Positions 6,695-14,059 of a stretch of DNA of 23,065 bases are shown in pieces (position 1 is the stretch's first letter; each line of letters starts with the position of its first letter). The DNA is from DATHWB01 sp035460965 (lineage in GTDB: Bacteria; Actinomycetota; Acidimicrobiia; Spongiisociales; ZC4RG35), in NCBI GenBank assembly GCA_035460965.1, contig DATHWB010000075.1, forward strand, positions 1 through 23,065, written 5' to 3'. Below the pieces are notes generated by a model. It ran no database searches and was not told where the DNA came from. It worked only from the letters and a program-made list of their open reading frames with translations. The translations under genes were made by a program, and so were the position numbers.

Positions 6695-8100
6695 GCCAAT
6701 GCCGACCTGGCAGCGCGGTGGCCGCACATACCGTGCGTGCCGGCGCCGGGCGGCGTGGACGACGAGCACAGGAACACGCCGGGGAGGGGCGTGGCGTAGG
6801 GGTCGCGTTGCGGGAACGGGCGAAACACCAGCTGCCGGATGGTGTGCGCCCCACCCGAGATGTCCCCGCCCTGGTAGTTGGGATTGTGGTCTTCCAGCCC
6901 GGCGGGGCTGGTGGAGTGGACGGCCCGCACCGTCGACCGGAACCCCGGGGCGTGCTCCTCGATGCGGTCGATGATGTGCTGGGTGTGATCCCGGGGCGAG
7001 CCGTTGGGAACGTGGGCGTAGGCCCACACGGTGTGGGTGCCCTCCGGCGCCCTGGTCGGGTCGAATCCGGTGGCCTGGACGACCAGGATGAACGGTCTCG
7101 CGACGTGGTGTCCGGCGAACGTCCCGGCCTCCGCCTCGACGATGTCGTCGACGGTGCCGTCGAGGTGGACGGTCCCTGCCCGGGCGAGCGTGGGGTTGGC
7201 CCACGGGATGGGACGATCCGTGACGGCATCCAGCTTGAACACGCCGGGGCCGCGAACGAACCGGGTGGCGCGCCGCAGGTATCCAGGCGGGAGGTCGTCG
7301 GCCGCCATCGTGGCGAACTGGTTCGGAGTGACGTCCAGCAGGGTCAGCGATCTCGGGGGCAGCTCCCGCAGGGACTTCACCTCGACCCCCGTGCGGAACT
7401 CGACTCCGCGGCTGCGGGCGTAGGAGACGAGGGCATCGCGCAGCGTGGAGCTGCCGCCGCGCGCCACCGGCCATCCCGCCAGGTGGGCGGTGGCCATCAG
7501 GAACCACCCGAACGACGCGGTCAGAGGTCGGGTGAGGGGGAGAAAGGAGTGGGCGGCGCAGCCGGCGAACAGTGCCTTGGCGCGCTCGGTCCGGAATCGT
7601 CGAGCGGTCAGGGTGGCCGGGGCGAGTGCATTGATTCCGAAACGGACGAGCGACACGGGGTGGGCGGGGATACGGGGAATCGGTCCGAGGACGGCGTCCT
7701 CCAACTTCGCCCAGTCCCGCACGATCGGTCCCATCACGCCCCGGTAGGTGTCACCGTCCTCGCCGAGGGAGTCGACCGCTTCGTCGAGGTCGCGGGGGAG
7801 GGGGACGGCGACTCCGGGGCGAACGGCGTGGGCGGCCGGGAACTCGGCGTGTACCCACTCGAGGCCGTGGTCGGCCAGGGGCAGGGTGCGGTAGTAGGGC
7901 GAGAGGACCGCCGTGGGGTGGGCGGTGGCACAGAGATCGTGTCGGACCCCCGGTTCGGTCAGCTCGTACGATCGGGTGCCGCCGCCGAGGTCGTCCGAGC
8001 GCTCGAGGACGAGCACCGACCGGCCGGCGTCGGCCAGCGTGGTGGCGGCTGCCAGACCATTCGGCCCGGAACCGACGACGACAGCGTCGAATCGTTCCAT
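6679..8100 (-). CDS. FAD-dependent oxidoreductase, CrtI/PYROXD2-like, 473 aa
   Basis: A flavoprotein of the phytoene-desaturase-like superfamily. The N-terminal dinucleotide-binding loop GSGPNGLAAA (about residues 10-19) is followed by the ribose-binding acid in LVLERSDDLGGGTRS. The C-terminal end has PLPGVFLCSSSTPPGAGTHGM, the second FAD-contact region of this family. There are no carotenoid genes nearby, so a carotene desaturase role is not supported; the sequence looks closer to the PYROXD2/COG1233 group of unknown substrate. ATG 8100 is preferred to 8109 because CACAAT (8108-8113, minus strand) lies exactly 7 nt before it. It is upstream of, and overlaps, the GNAT gene. Confidence 0.85.
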   Translation of the reverse strand: MERFDAVVVGSGPNGLAAATTLADAGRSVLVLERSDDLGGGTRSYELTEPGVRHDLCATAHPTAVLSPYYRTLPLADHGLEWVHAEFPAAHAVRPGVAVPLPRDLDEAVDSLGEDGDTYRGVMGPIVRDWAKLEDAVLGPIPRIPAHPVSLVRFGINALAPATLTARRFRTERAKALFAGCAAHSFLPLTRPLTASFGWFLMATAHLAGWPVARGGSSTLRDALVSYARSRGVEFRTGVEVKSLRELPPRSLTLLDVTPNQFATMAADDLPPGYLRRATRFVRGPGVFKLDAVTDRPIPWANPTLARAGTVHLDGTVDDIVEAEAGTFAGHHVARPFILVVQATGFDPTRAPEGTHTVWAYAHVPNGSPRDHTQHIIDRIEEHAPGFRSTVRAVHSTSPAGLEDHNPNYQGGDISGGAHTIRQLVFRPFPQRDPYATPLPGVFLCSSSTPPGAGTHGMCGHRAARSALAWTGS

Positions 8101-8166
8101 CGCCGCCATTGTGGTCGGCCGGTCACCGGGCCTCGGCGTTTGGTCGCGTCCTCCATCCGGTGTCGC

Positions 8167-8184
8167 GTTCGATGAATGTCGAAC
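8167..8184. promoter_or_regulatory. Palindromic operator O1, GTTCGA-N6-TCGAAC
   Basis: GTTCGATGAATGTCGAAC, a perfect 6-bp inverted repeat with a 6-nt spacer. It lies 15 bp upstream of the TTGACA -35 box of the regulator gene and about 55 bp upstream of the divergent oxidoreductase -10. It is a likely binding site for the adjacent winged-helix regulator. Confidence 0.7.
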
Positions 8185-8199
8185 TGTGCCAAGTTTGTC

Positions 8200-8228
8200 T
8201 TGACAGGAGCGGAGAGATGCGTGATACT
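8200..8228 (+). promoter_or_regulatory. Consensus-like vegetative promoter of the winged-helix regulator operon
   Basis: TTGACA at 8200-8205, a 17-bp spacer, and GATACT at 8223-8228. The expected transcription start is about 8235, at the first base of operator O2. This is one of the best sigma-70-type promoters in the window, which fits a promoter that is kept off by a bound repressor. Confidence 0.75.
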
Positions 8229-8234
8229 AGTGCT

Positions 8235-8252
8235 GTTCGATAAACATCGAAC
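8235..8252. promoter_or_regulatory. Palindromic operator O2, GTTCGATAAACATCGAAC
   Basis: The inverted repeat extends to 7 bp (GTTCGAT and ATCGAAC around AAAC). It overlaps the predicted transcription start, so a bound protein would block initiation. Its centre is 68 bp from that of O1. A degenerate third copy at 8274-8291 (GTTCGA, 6 nt, TCGAGA) lies between it and the ribosome-binding site. Confidence 0.75.
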
Positions 8253-8304
8253 GACTCCACGAATCCCGACCCAGTTCGACACTCTTCGAGAAGGACCGAC
8301 CGAC

Positions 8305-9423
8305 ATGACACCGGAGCCGAAGGACTACCAACTCCGACTGGATGCCAGCGAACGGCGCACGCGGTTCGAGGTGGTGGCGCGTCCGGAGTCGATCTTCGAC
8401 GTCATGCTCGCCCTGTGGTCGGCGTTCGGTGGGGACGACATGGTCCAGCAGCACGAGGTGGGCAAGAAGTACTTCGACAACTTCCGCCAGGCCGTGCCCG
8501 CCGAGACGATCGCCCAGATGGAGAGCGCCGGACTCGACGACGGGTCGTTGTGGGCCACGCTCCTCAGCTACGTGGCCGCCAACGCCCCGCTCGGCGATGA
8601 CGAGGCACTACTCCAGTGGCTCGAGGCGACGGAGGCCGACATCGCCGGGGAGGTGCTGTGCGAGCTGGCGTGGGCGGCGGAAGCCGACGACGTCGAGGCC
8701 GCCGTGTCCCGGCGCGATCCAGACGCCCTCGACACCGTCCTCGACTCGGTCAAGGAGCACGCTCGGGCCTGTGTGCGGACGGCCATGAAGGTGCCGGTGG
8801 GCGATCTCGGACCGACCGTGGCGAAGGTGCTGCGCTCGGTGAGGGACACCGCCTACGCCCCCCACCTCGCGACCTGGGTACCGTCGATCGCCGCATCCGC
8901 CGAGAGCACCCGAATCCTCTTGGGCACCCTCGACCCCAACTCCCTGCTGGAGCGGGTGACCAACGGCATCTCCTACGAGATCCCCCTCGGAACGAGGCAG
9001 TTGGTGCTGGTCCCGACGGTCACGTTGCGGCCGTGGACCCTCGTGGCCGACTTCGGCGACTCGATCGTGGTCGCCTACGCGGTCGCAGACGAGCACCTCG
9101 ACCAGGATCCGGACGCCGCCCCCGGCTGGTTGGTCCGGTTTCACAAGGCGCTCGGCGACGACAAGCGTCTGCGCATCCTGCGTGAGGTCGCCAACGGCGG
9201 CTCCACCCTGGGCGAGCTCACCGAAGTGCTCGGCCTCGCAAAGTCCACGGTGTTCCACCACATGGGGATCCTGCGGTCGGCCGGCCTCGTCAGAGTCGTC
9301 TTGGGCAAGCACGAAGAAGGCATCAACAGCTACCAGTTGCGGCACGAAGCATTCGCCGACGCCGACGTCCAGCTCCAGAAGTACCTCGAAGTCGTCATCA
9401 CCCCGGAGGGAAACCGCTCATGA
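8305..9423 (+). CDS. ArsR-type winged-helix transcriptional regulator with a large N-terminal domain, 372 aa
   Basis: Residues 278-346 form a winged helix-turn-helix of the ArsR type: LGDDKRLRILREVANG, then LGELTEVLGLAKSTVFHHMGILRSAG and the wing RVVLGKHEEGINSYQL. The first 270 residues are a helical domain resembling those in large actinobacterial ArsR-like regulators (DUF5937-like); its ligand is unknown, and I see no Cys-based metal site. ATG 8305 is chosen for its AGAAGGA ribosome-binding site (8288-8294); the open frame to 8176 would run through the operators. Palindromes around its own promoter suggest autoregulation. Its stop overlaps the next start as ATGA. The divergent oxidoreductase gene is a plausible second target. 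Confidence 0.85.
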   Translation: MTPEPKDYQLRLDASERRTRFEVVARPESIFDVMLALWSAFGGDDMVQQHEVGKKYFDNFRQAVPAETIAQMESAGLDDGSLWATLLSYVAANAPLGDDEALLQWLEATEADIAGEVLCELAWAAEADDVEAAVSRRDPDALDTVLDSVKEHARACVRTAMKVPVGDLGPTVAKVLRSVRDTAYAPHLATWVPSIAASAESTRILLGTLDPNSLLERVTNGISYEIPLGTRQLVLVPTVTLRPWTLVADFGDSIVVAYAVADEHLDQDPDAAPGWLVRFHKALGDDKRLRILREVANGGSTLGELTEVLGLAKSTVFHHMGILRSAGLVRVVLGKHEEGINSYQLRHEAFADADVQLQKYLEVVITPEGNRS

Positions 9424-9605
9424 ACCACTACCTCGAAGGCTATGTACGCGCCCGACGCGTGCTCGATTCCCAGTGGATCGACCACGCCAGGGCCGAAGAG
9501 ATCGTCATCCGGCAATCCATGCGGATTCGGGTGGGGCACTCGCTGGTCACTCTCGGCAACCACCTGATGGGGGTTTCCGACACGGAGGTGCGGCCCGCCG
9601 CCTGA
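9420..9605 (+). CDS. Small protein, 61 aa, coupled to the winged-helix regulator
   Basis: Starts with an ATG overlapping the regulator stop by 4 nt (ATGA), so it is probably translated by coupling. The sequence is basic and amphipathic in the middle, with RIRVGHSLVTLGNHLMG as a likely membrane-surface helix, and has a short disordered tail. No family is recognised. The coupling, a terminator just downstream and protein-like composition support it as a real gene. It could be a partner or effector whose synthesis is tied to the regulator; this is inference. Confidence 0.6.
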   Translation: MNHYLEGYVRARRVLDSQWIDHARAEEIVIRQSMRIRVGHSLVTLGNHLMGVSDTEVRPAA

Positions 9606-9669
9606 CCGATCGGGAAGCAACTGGTCCTCCTACCAGTGGGGTGATCCCCCCGCCTCCTCCCGACACCGA

Positions 9670-9700
9670 AACGCCCCCGACCGGCCAGGTCGGGGGCGTT
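9670..9700. terminator. Bidirectional intrinsic terminator hairpin
   Basis: A perfect 13-bp stem (AACGCCCCCGACC and its complement) with a 5-nt GGCCA loop, between the end of the regulator operon and the end of the minus-strand CxxC gene. There is no T-tract on either side, as is common for actinobacterial hairpins. A smaller inverted repeat, ACTGGT-N6-ACCAGT at 9620-9637, precedes it. Confidence 0.75.
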
Positions 9701-9706
9701 CTCGCG

Positions 9707-9880
9707 TCAGTCGTCGAGGGGGTCCTCCATCACCACGTCGAATCGCTCGGCGCAGTCGGCACAGCGATAGGCGAAGGGGGTGCCCGGTTCAGGATCGGGT
9801 TCGCCCTCCGGCGGCAGGAAGGAGATGAGCCAGGCATCCCCTCCGCAGTCGATGCAGGTGATCTTCTCGGGGGGTCTCAT
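9707..9880 (-). CDS. Small CxxC zinc-ribbon-like protein, 57 aa
   Basis: Two CxxC pairs, CIDC at residues 9-12 and CADC at 40-43, separated by an acidic Pro-rich linker, form a probable zinc ribbon. The function is unknown. ATG 9880 overlaps the nhaA stop codon by 4 nt, so it is the last gene of the aldolase-nhaA run. The frame is open much further upstream, but only as a shadow of nhaA. Confidence 0.75.
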   Translation of the reverse strand: MRPPEKITCIDCGGDAWLISFLPPEGEPDPEPGTPFAYRCADCAERFDVVMEDPLDD

Positions 9881-11274
9881 GTCGGCGCTCCCGTCTCGTC
9901 GGTCTCCCGATCTTCGCGCACCCTGGGAGATCTGCGATCGGCGGCGATGAGCACCGCACTCCCCAGCAGTCCGGCCACGATCGAACCGGCGAAGATCCCC
10001 ACCTTGGCGGCGTCCGTCAGCGCAGGATCGGTGAAGGCCAGGCTGGTGATGAACAGGGCCACCGTGAACCCGATGCCGGCGGTGATGGCGACGCCGATCA
10101 TGTGGAGCCAGCCGGTGCCGGCGGGGAGACGGCTCAGGCCGAGACGCACGGCCAGCCACACGAAGAGGCTGATCCCCACCGTCTTGCCCACGACCAGCCC
10201 GACGGCCACGCCCATCCCCACCTCGGACCGGAGCTGATCGACGATCGAACCATCGAACCGGACTCCGGCGTTCGTGAGTGCGAACAGCGGCACCACCAGG
10301 AACGACACCCACGGGGTGAGGGCGTACTGCCAGCGGCTGAGCGGAGCCACCGCCTCGCGGGACACCTGTGCCATCAGCAGTGCCTCGTGGTCGGCACGAT
10401 CGCGATCCTGGTGGGAGTCGGTCGAGTGGGGGTAGCGGGCGATGATCCGTTCGGCTCGCGTCTCGAACTCGCGGGCGCCGTACATCGGCCGGGCTGGTGT
10501 GAGGAATCCGAGCGCCACTCCGGCCAGGGTGGCGTGCACGCCGGACTGCAGGAAGAAGTACCAGACGAGGAATCCGAGCGGGATGTAGAGCACTTCGCTG
10601 CGGATACCGACCCTGGTGAAGAACCAGACCAGGAACAGCCCCGCTGCCGCCAGGCTCATCGCCGCCAGGTCGAGGTCACTGGTGAAGAACAGGGCGATCA
10701 CCAGGATGCCGCCCAGGTCGTCGACGATCGCCAACGCCAGCAGGAACAACTTGGCGGCCGGTGGAACCCGGCGGCCGAGCAGGGACAGGACCCCCAGGGC
10801 GAAGGCGATGTCGGTGGCCACCGGCACCGCCCACCCGCGTAGGGCGGCGGGATCGCCCGCCGCCAACGCGACGTAGATGAGGGCCGGGGCGATCATGCCG
10901 CCGACCGCGGCGAGGACGGGAAGGGTGGCGTCGCGCGGATTCCGCAGCTCCCCGAGCACCAGCTCGCGCTTGATCTCGAGTCCGACGACGAAGAAGAAGA
11001 CCGCCATCAGGCCGTCGTTCACCAGGTGCGCCAGGGACTGCTCGATGGAGAAGGGCCCCAGTTCGAAGAGGAAGTCGGTGTGCAGCACCCGGTCGTACGC
11101 TTCGTGGGCGGCAGAGTTCGCCCACACCAGCGCCGCCACGGCCGCCAGCAGCATGAGCACACCGGAGGCCGCCTCGTAGCCCATGAATCGCCGGACCGGC
11201 GAGACGAACGTCTTGGGGACGAACCGGTTCGAGTCGACCCACGTGCGGTGGATCGGTTCCTGTTCGTCGGGCAT
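9877..11274 (-). CDS. nhaA: Na+/H+ antiporter NhaA, 465 aa
   Basis: Inner-membrane antiporter that expels Na+ (or Li+) in exchange for H+. Family signatures are clear: NDGLMAVFFFVVGLEIKRE (residues 86-104), ATDIAFALGVLSLLG (153-167) with D155 matching the conserved unwound-helix Asp, and IVDDLGG (183-189) with the ion-binding pair D185 and D186. About 12 hydrophobic helices are present. A hydrophilic loop at about 285-315 (HSTDSHQDRDRADHE) is longer than in the E. coli protein, and the cytoplasmic N-terminus is also extended. It starts 8 nt after the aldolase stop, consistent with one transcript. Confidence 0.95.
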   Translation of the reverse strand: MPDEQEPIHRTWVDSNRFVPKTFVSPVRRFMGYEAASGVLMLLAAVAALVWANSAAHEAYDRVLHTDFLFELGPFSIEQSLAHLVNDGLMAVFFFVVGLEIKRELVLGELRNPRDATLPVLAAVGGMIAPALIYVALAAGDPAALRGWAVPVATDIAFALGVLSLLGRRVPPAAKLFLLALAIVDDLGGILVIALFFTSDLDLAAMSLAAAGLFLVWFFTRVGIRSEVLYIPLGFLVWYFFLQSGVHATLAGVALGFLTPARPMYGAREFETRAERIIARYPHSTDSHQDRDRADHEALLMAQVSREAVAPLSRWQYALTPWVSFLVVPLFALTNAGVRFDGSIVDQLRSEVGMGVAVGLVVGKTVGISLFVWLAVRLGLSRLPAGTGWLHMIGVAITAGIGFTVALFITSLAFTDPALTDAAKVGIFAGSIVAGLLGSAVLIAADRRSPRVREDRETDETGAPT

Positions 11275-11282
11275 GTGGCTCG

Positions 11283-12311
11283 TCAGCCGATCGCCGTGCC
11301 GGCGGAACGCAGCTGGACGCACGCCTCCGTCACCCGAGCGGTCATGGACGCCTCCGCCTTCTTCATGTACGAGCGGGGGTCGTAGGTCTTCTTGTCGCCG
11401 ACGTCGCCGTCCACCTTCAGCACACCCGAGTAGTTGGTGAACATGTGATCGGCGATCGGCCGGGTGAAGGCGTACTGACAATCCGTGTCGATGTTCATCT
11501 TCACCACCCCGTAGTCGAGGGTTTCTTGCACTTCGTCGAGGGTCGACCCGCTCCCGCCGTGAAACACCAGGTAATGCCGCCCGTCCGGCCCGAAGCGCTC
11601 TTCCATCGCCTGCTGGCCGTCGCGCAGGATGGTGGGCCGCAATTGCACCGCCCCCGGCTTGTACACGCCGTGCACGTTCCCGAACACGGCGGCGAGCAGG
11701 TACCTGCCCCGCTCGCCGGTGCCGAGCACCTCGGCGGTCCGCACCATGTCCTCGGGCGAGGTGTAGAGCTTGGCCCGGTCGACGTCCTCGTTGTCGATGG
11801 CGTCCTCCACTCCTCCGACGATCCCTATCTCGAGCTCGAGGATGACGTCGACGTCGGCGCACTCGTCGAGCAGGTCGGAGGCCAGAGCCAGGTTGTCCTC
11901 CAGGGGGAGCTCGGAGGCATCGAGCATGTGGCTCTGGAAGAGAGGACCCGCCCCCCGGGCGCGACGGTCCCGCGACATCGCCAGCAGCGGACGGATGTAG
12001 CTGTCGACCTTGTCCGGCTGGCAGTGGTCGGTGTGGAGTGCGATGTTCACCGGGTAGGCGTCGGCCACTACGTGGGCGAATTCGGCGAGAGCCGACGCCC
12101 CGAGCGGCATCTGCTTGTTGCGCAGTCCCGACAGGAACTCGGCGCCGCCCGTGGAGATCTGGACGATCCCGTCGGACTCGGCCTCGGCGAACCCGTTGAG
12201 GGCGGCGTGCAGCGTCTCGCTCGACGTGACGTTGATCGCCGGGTAGGCGAATCCCTCCCGACGCGCTCGGTCGAGCATCTCCCGGTAGGTCTCGGGCGTG
12301 GCGATCGGCAT
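11283..12311 (-). CDS. fbaA: Class II fructose-bisphosphate aldolase, 342 aa
   Basis: Zinc-dependent aldolase splitting fructose 1,6-bisphosphate into glyceraldehyde 3-phosphate and dihydroxyacetone phosphate, in glycolysis and gluconeogenesis. D95 and H96 (ALHTDHC) are the catalytic Asp and first zinc His; ELEIG (159-163), H214 (GNVHGVYKPG) and H251 (FHGGSGS) supply further zinc and phosphate contacts; NIDTD follows for substrate binding. Length fits the class IIA group. The ATG is preceded by a strong GAGGAGGA ribosome-binding site. It is first of three closely spaced genes, followed by nhaA and a CxxC protein. Confidence 0.95.
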   Translation of the reverse strand: MPIATPETYREMLDRARREGFAYPAINVTSSETLHAALNGFAEAESDGIVQISTGGAEFLSGLRNKQMPLGASALAEFAHVVADAYPVNIALHTDHCQPDKVDSYIRPLLAMSRDRRARGAGPLFQSHMLDASELPLEDNLALASDLLDECADVDVILELEIGIVGGVEDAIDNEDVDRAKLYTSPEDMVRTAEVLGTGERGRYLLAAVFGNVHGVYKPGAVQLRPTILRDGQQAMEERFGPDGRHYLVFHGGSGSTLDEVQETLDYGVVKMNIDTDCQYAFTRPIADHMFTNYSGVLKVDGDVGDKKTYDPRSYMKKAEASMTARVTEACVQLRSAGTAIG

Positions 12312-12363
12312 ACGGACTCCTCCTCGGAACGCGTCGCAAAGGTAGCCGGTCGAGGGGGACCGC

Positions 12364-12777
12364 TCAGGTGGTGGCGGCGCCGACCACCTTGCGCGGGCGG
12401 CTCCACACGAACCAGACGGCGTAGATGCCGACCAGTCCGATGATGGTCCGCACCAGTTGGCTGGAGGTGAGGACGAACCCGGAGAACGACAGGGAAGTGA
12501 GGATTCCGGCGGTGGCGACCACCTTCATGCGCAGGGTGAGCCCGCCCCGGTAACCGTTGATGATGCGTCCGAACACCTTGTGGTTCACGAGCCAGGCGTG
12601 GAAGCGGTCCGAGGATCGGGCGAAGAAGAAGGCGGCGAGGAACACGAAGTCGAAGGTGGGGATTCCCGGCAGGAAGCTGAGGTAGGCGAAACCGAGGCAC
12701 ACCAGGCCGAGCACGAAGTAGGTCGCCCGGAGAAGGCGACTGCGGGGCTTCTTCGGTGCGGTGTCGCCCGTCGTCAC
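12364..12777 (-). CDS. YbaN family (DUF454) membrane protein, 137 aa
   Basis: A small inner-membrane protein. LGLVCLGFAYLSFLPGIPTFDFVFLAAFFFARSSDRFHAWL is the characteristic DUF454 segment (about residues 23-63), followed by HKVFGRIINGYR, and then by two more hydrophobic stretches at about 84-98 and 106-125. The function of the family is unknown. The start is GTG 12777, with a GATCAT hexamer 8 nt upstream (12786-12791, minus strand) and no ribosome-binding site. It ends 52 nt before the aldolase start; the gap shows no hairpin, so the two may share a transcript. Confidence 0.85.
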   Translation of the reverse strand: MTTGDTAPKKPRSRLLRATYFVLGLVCLGFAYLSFLPGIPTFDFVFLAAFFFARSSDRFHAWLVNHKVFGRIINGYRGGLTLRMKVVATAGILTSLSFSGFVLTSSQLVRTIIGLVGIYAVWFVWSRPRKVVGAATT

Positions 12778-12833
12778 GACGAGGGATGATCGTCCGGTCG
12801 GGATCCGAAACCGAGTCGGGAACCGGAGCTCGT

Positions 12834-14036
12834 TCAGGACCCCGGCCCGATGTGACCGTCCAGGAACTCGGCGGCCACCGCCGCCACCCGCCGGCTGCGA
12901 GGCGAGTTCACGGCATCGAAGGCGTGTTGAGCACCCTCCACCTCGAGATAGCGGACCTCGGTCAGGGAGGCCGCTCGCAATGCCTCGACGAACACGCGCG
13001 CCTCCGCGGGCGGAACCAGCGAGTCGTGGCTTCCGTGGACCACCAGGAACGGAGGGGCGTGGGGACCTACCTGGTCGAGCGGAGACGCCGCCCGGAACGC
13101 CGCCGCGTCCACGACGGGATCGGCCTTCATCACCACCTCGGGGATCAGGGGCCAGTCATGGCGGGTGCGATTGCGGTTGAGGAAGTCGTAGATCCCGTAC
13201 AGGGCCACGCACGCCGCCACGCTGGTGTCGGCGTCCTCGAATCCCGGCTGGTATTCGGGTCGGCCGGGGGTGAGGGCGGCGAGGGCGGCCAGATGCGCGC
13301 CGGCCGAACCGCCCGCAACGGCGATCCGGGTGGGGTCGACGCCGTGTTCGGACCCGTGGTGGCGCAGCCAGGAGAGAGCACGCTTCACGCCGATCAGATG
13401 GTCCGGGAACGTGGCGTCGGGCGAGAGGGGATAGCGCACGGTGGCAACCAGCCATCCGATGTCCGCCAGGTGGTGGATCAGTGGACGGGATTGGGCATGG
13501 GGATCGCCGCCCGTCCAGGACCCTCCGTGGAGGTAGACCAGGGTGCGGTGAGGCGCGGCCGGCACGAAGTCCGTACGCCGGTAGAAGTCGATGGTCACGT
13601 CTGCGGCCACCGCCAATGGGCCGGCCACTTCCAGCCCCGGCGGAAGGGTTCGCGCCCAACCAGTCAGCCGGGAGGTGAGACCGCCGGCGGTCGGCAGACG
13701 GCCCGGGTGGTGGCGCAGCATCCGCACCGACTTCGTGCTGCGCGACCACAGGATGGGGAGGCCGAGCAAGGACAACCCAACGAGCCACATCCCCCAGCGT
13801 CCGACCCGCTGATCGAGGGCACCCGCCCACCATGCGAGTCCGGAGACTGTGAGACGGGAGAGCAGGGTCAGCAGCGGAAGCTCTCCGTTGAGCATGGCGA
13901 AGATCCAGATCGGAGGCAGCCGCGACTCGGGAGGCGACGGTCGCCGAAGGGCGTTGATCGTCGTGAAGGCGACGAAGACGCCGTAGGCGAAGAAGAGGGC
14001 GGACACGCACAGCAGTGAAGCGGGATCGGGTCCCAA
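12834..14036 (-). CDS. Membrane-tethered alpha/beta hydrolase (HSL/carboxylesterase-like), about 400 aa
   Basis: A serine hydrolase domain follows three hydrophobic helices at about residues 8-27, 41-64 and 81-98. The oxyanion motif HGGSW starts at 170, the nucleophile elbow GGSAGA has its Ser at 244, and the acid and His are D338 (HGSHDSLVP) and H371 (GAQHAF). This is the hormone-sensitive-lipase/BD-FAE type layout; the substrate is unknown. The start is uncertain: GTG 14078, TTG 14036 and GTG 14000 are all in frame. TTG 14036 follows a TACAAC hexamer by 6 nt; GTG 14000 begins at the first hydrophobic helix. It is divergent from the MFS gene. Confidence 0.8.
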   Translation of the reverse strand: MGPDPASLLCVSALFFAYGVFVAFTTINALRRPSPPESRLPPIWIFAMLNGELPLLTLLSRLTVSGLAWWAGALDQRVGRWGMWLVGLSLLGLPILWSRSTKSVRMLRHHPGRLPTAGGLTSRLTGWARTLPPGLEVAGPLAVAADVTIDFYRRTDFVPAAPHRTLVYLHGGSWTGGDPHAQSRPLIHHLADIGWLVATVRYPLSPDATFPDHLIGVKRALSWLRHHGSEHGVDPTRIAVAGGSAGAHLAALAALTPGRPEYQPGFEDADTSVAACVALYGIYDFLNRNRTRHDWPLIPEVVMKADPVVDAAAFRAASPLDQVGPHAPPFLVVHGSHDSLVPPAEARVFVEALRAASLTEVRYLEVEGAQHAFDAVNSPRSRRVAAVAAEFLDGHIGPGS

Positions 14037-14042
14037 GTGGGA

Positions 14043-14052
14043 GTTGTACCGT
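14043..14052. promoter_or_regulatory. Overlapping divergent -10 elements (hydrolase / MFS transporter)
   Basis: On the plus strand TACCGT at 14047-14052 precedes the MFS GTG by 7 nt. On the minus strand TACAAC (14043-14048) precedes a TTG of the hydrolase frame by 6 nt. The two hexamers share two bases, so the two promoters would be mutually exclusive. No -35 consensus is evident on either side. Confidence 0.4.
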
Positions 14053-14059
14053 CCCGTCC

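Noticed and set aside
6679..8100. Phytoene desaturase of a carotenoid cluster
   Set aside because: The FAD motifs fit the superfamily, but no phytoene synthase, cyclase or prenyltransferase gene is nearby, and the closest look is to PYROXD2-like proteins of unknown substrate.
9620..9637. ACTGGT-N6-ACCAGT as a GntR/FadR-type operator
   Set aside because: It resembles a TGGT-N-ACCA site but lies after the stop codon of the operon and before a terminator, with no promoter or start codon downstream.
9877..12339. An 820-aa aldolase-region/NhaA fusion
   Set aside because: The first 355 codons are a frame shadow of the aldolase gene. The NhaA start at 11274 follows the aldolase stop by 8 nt.
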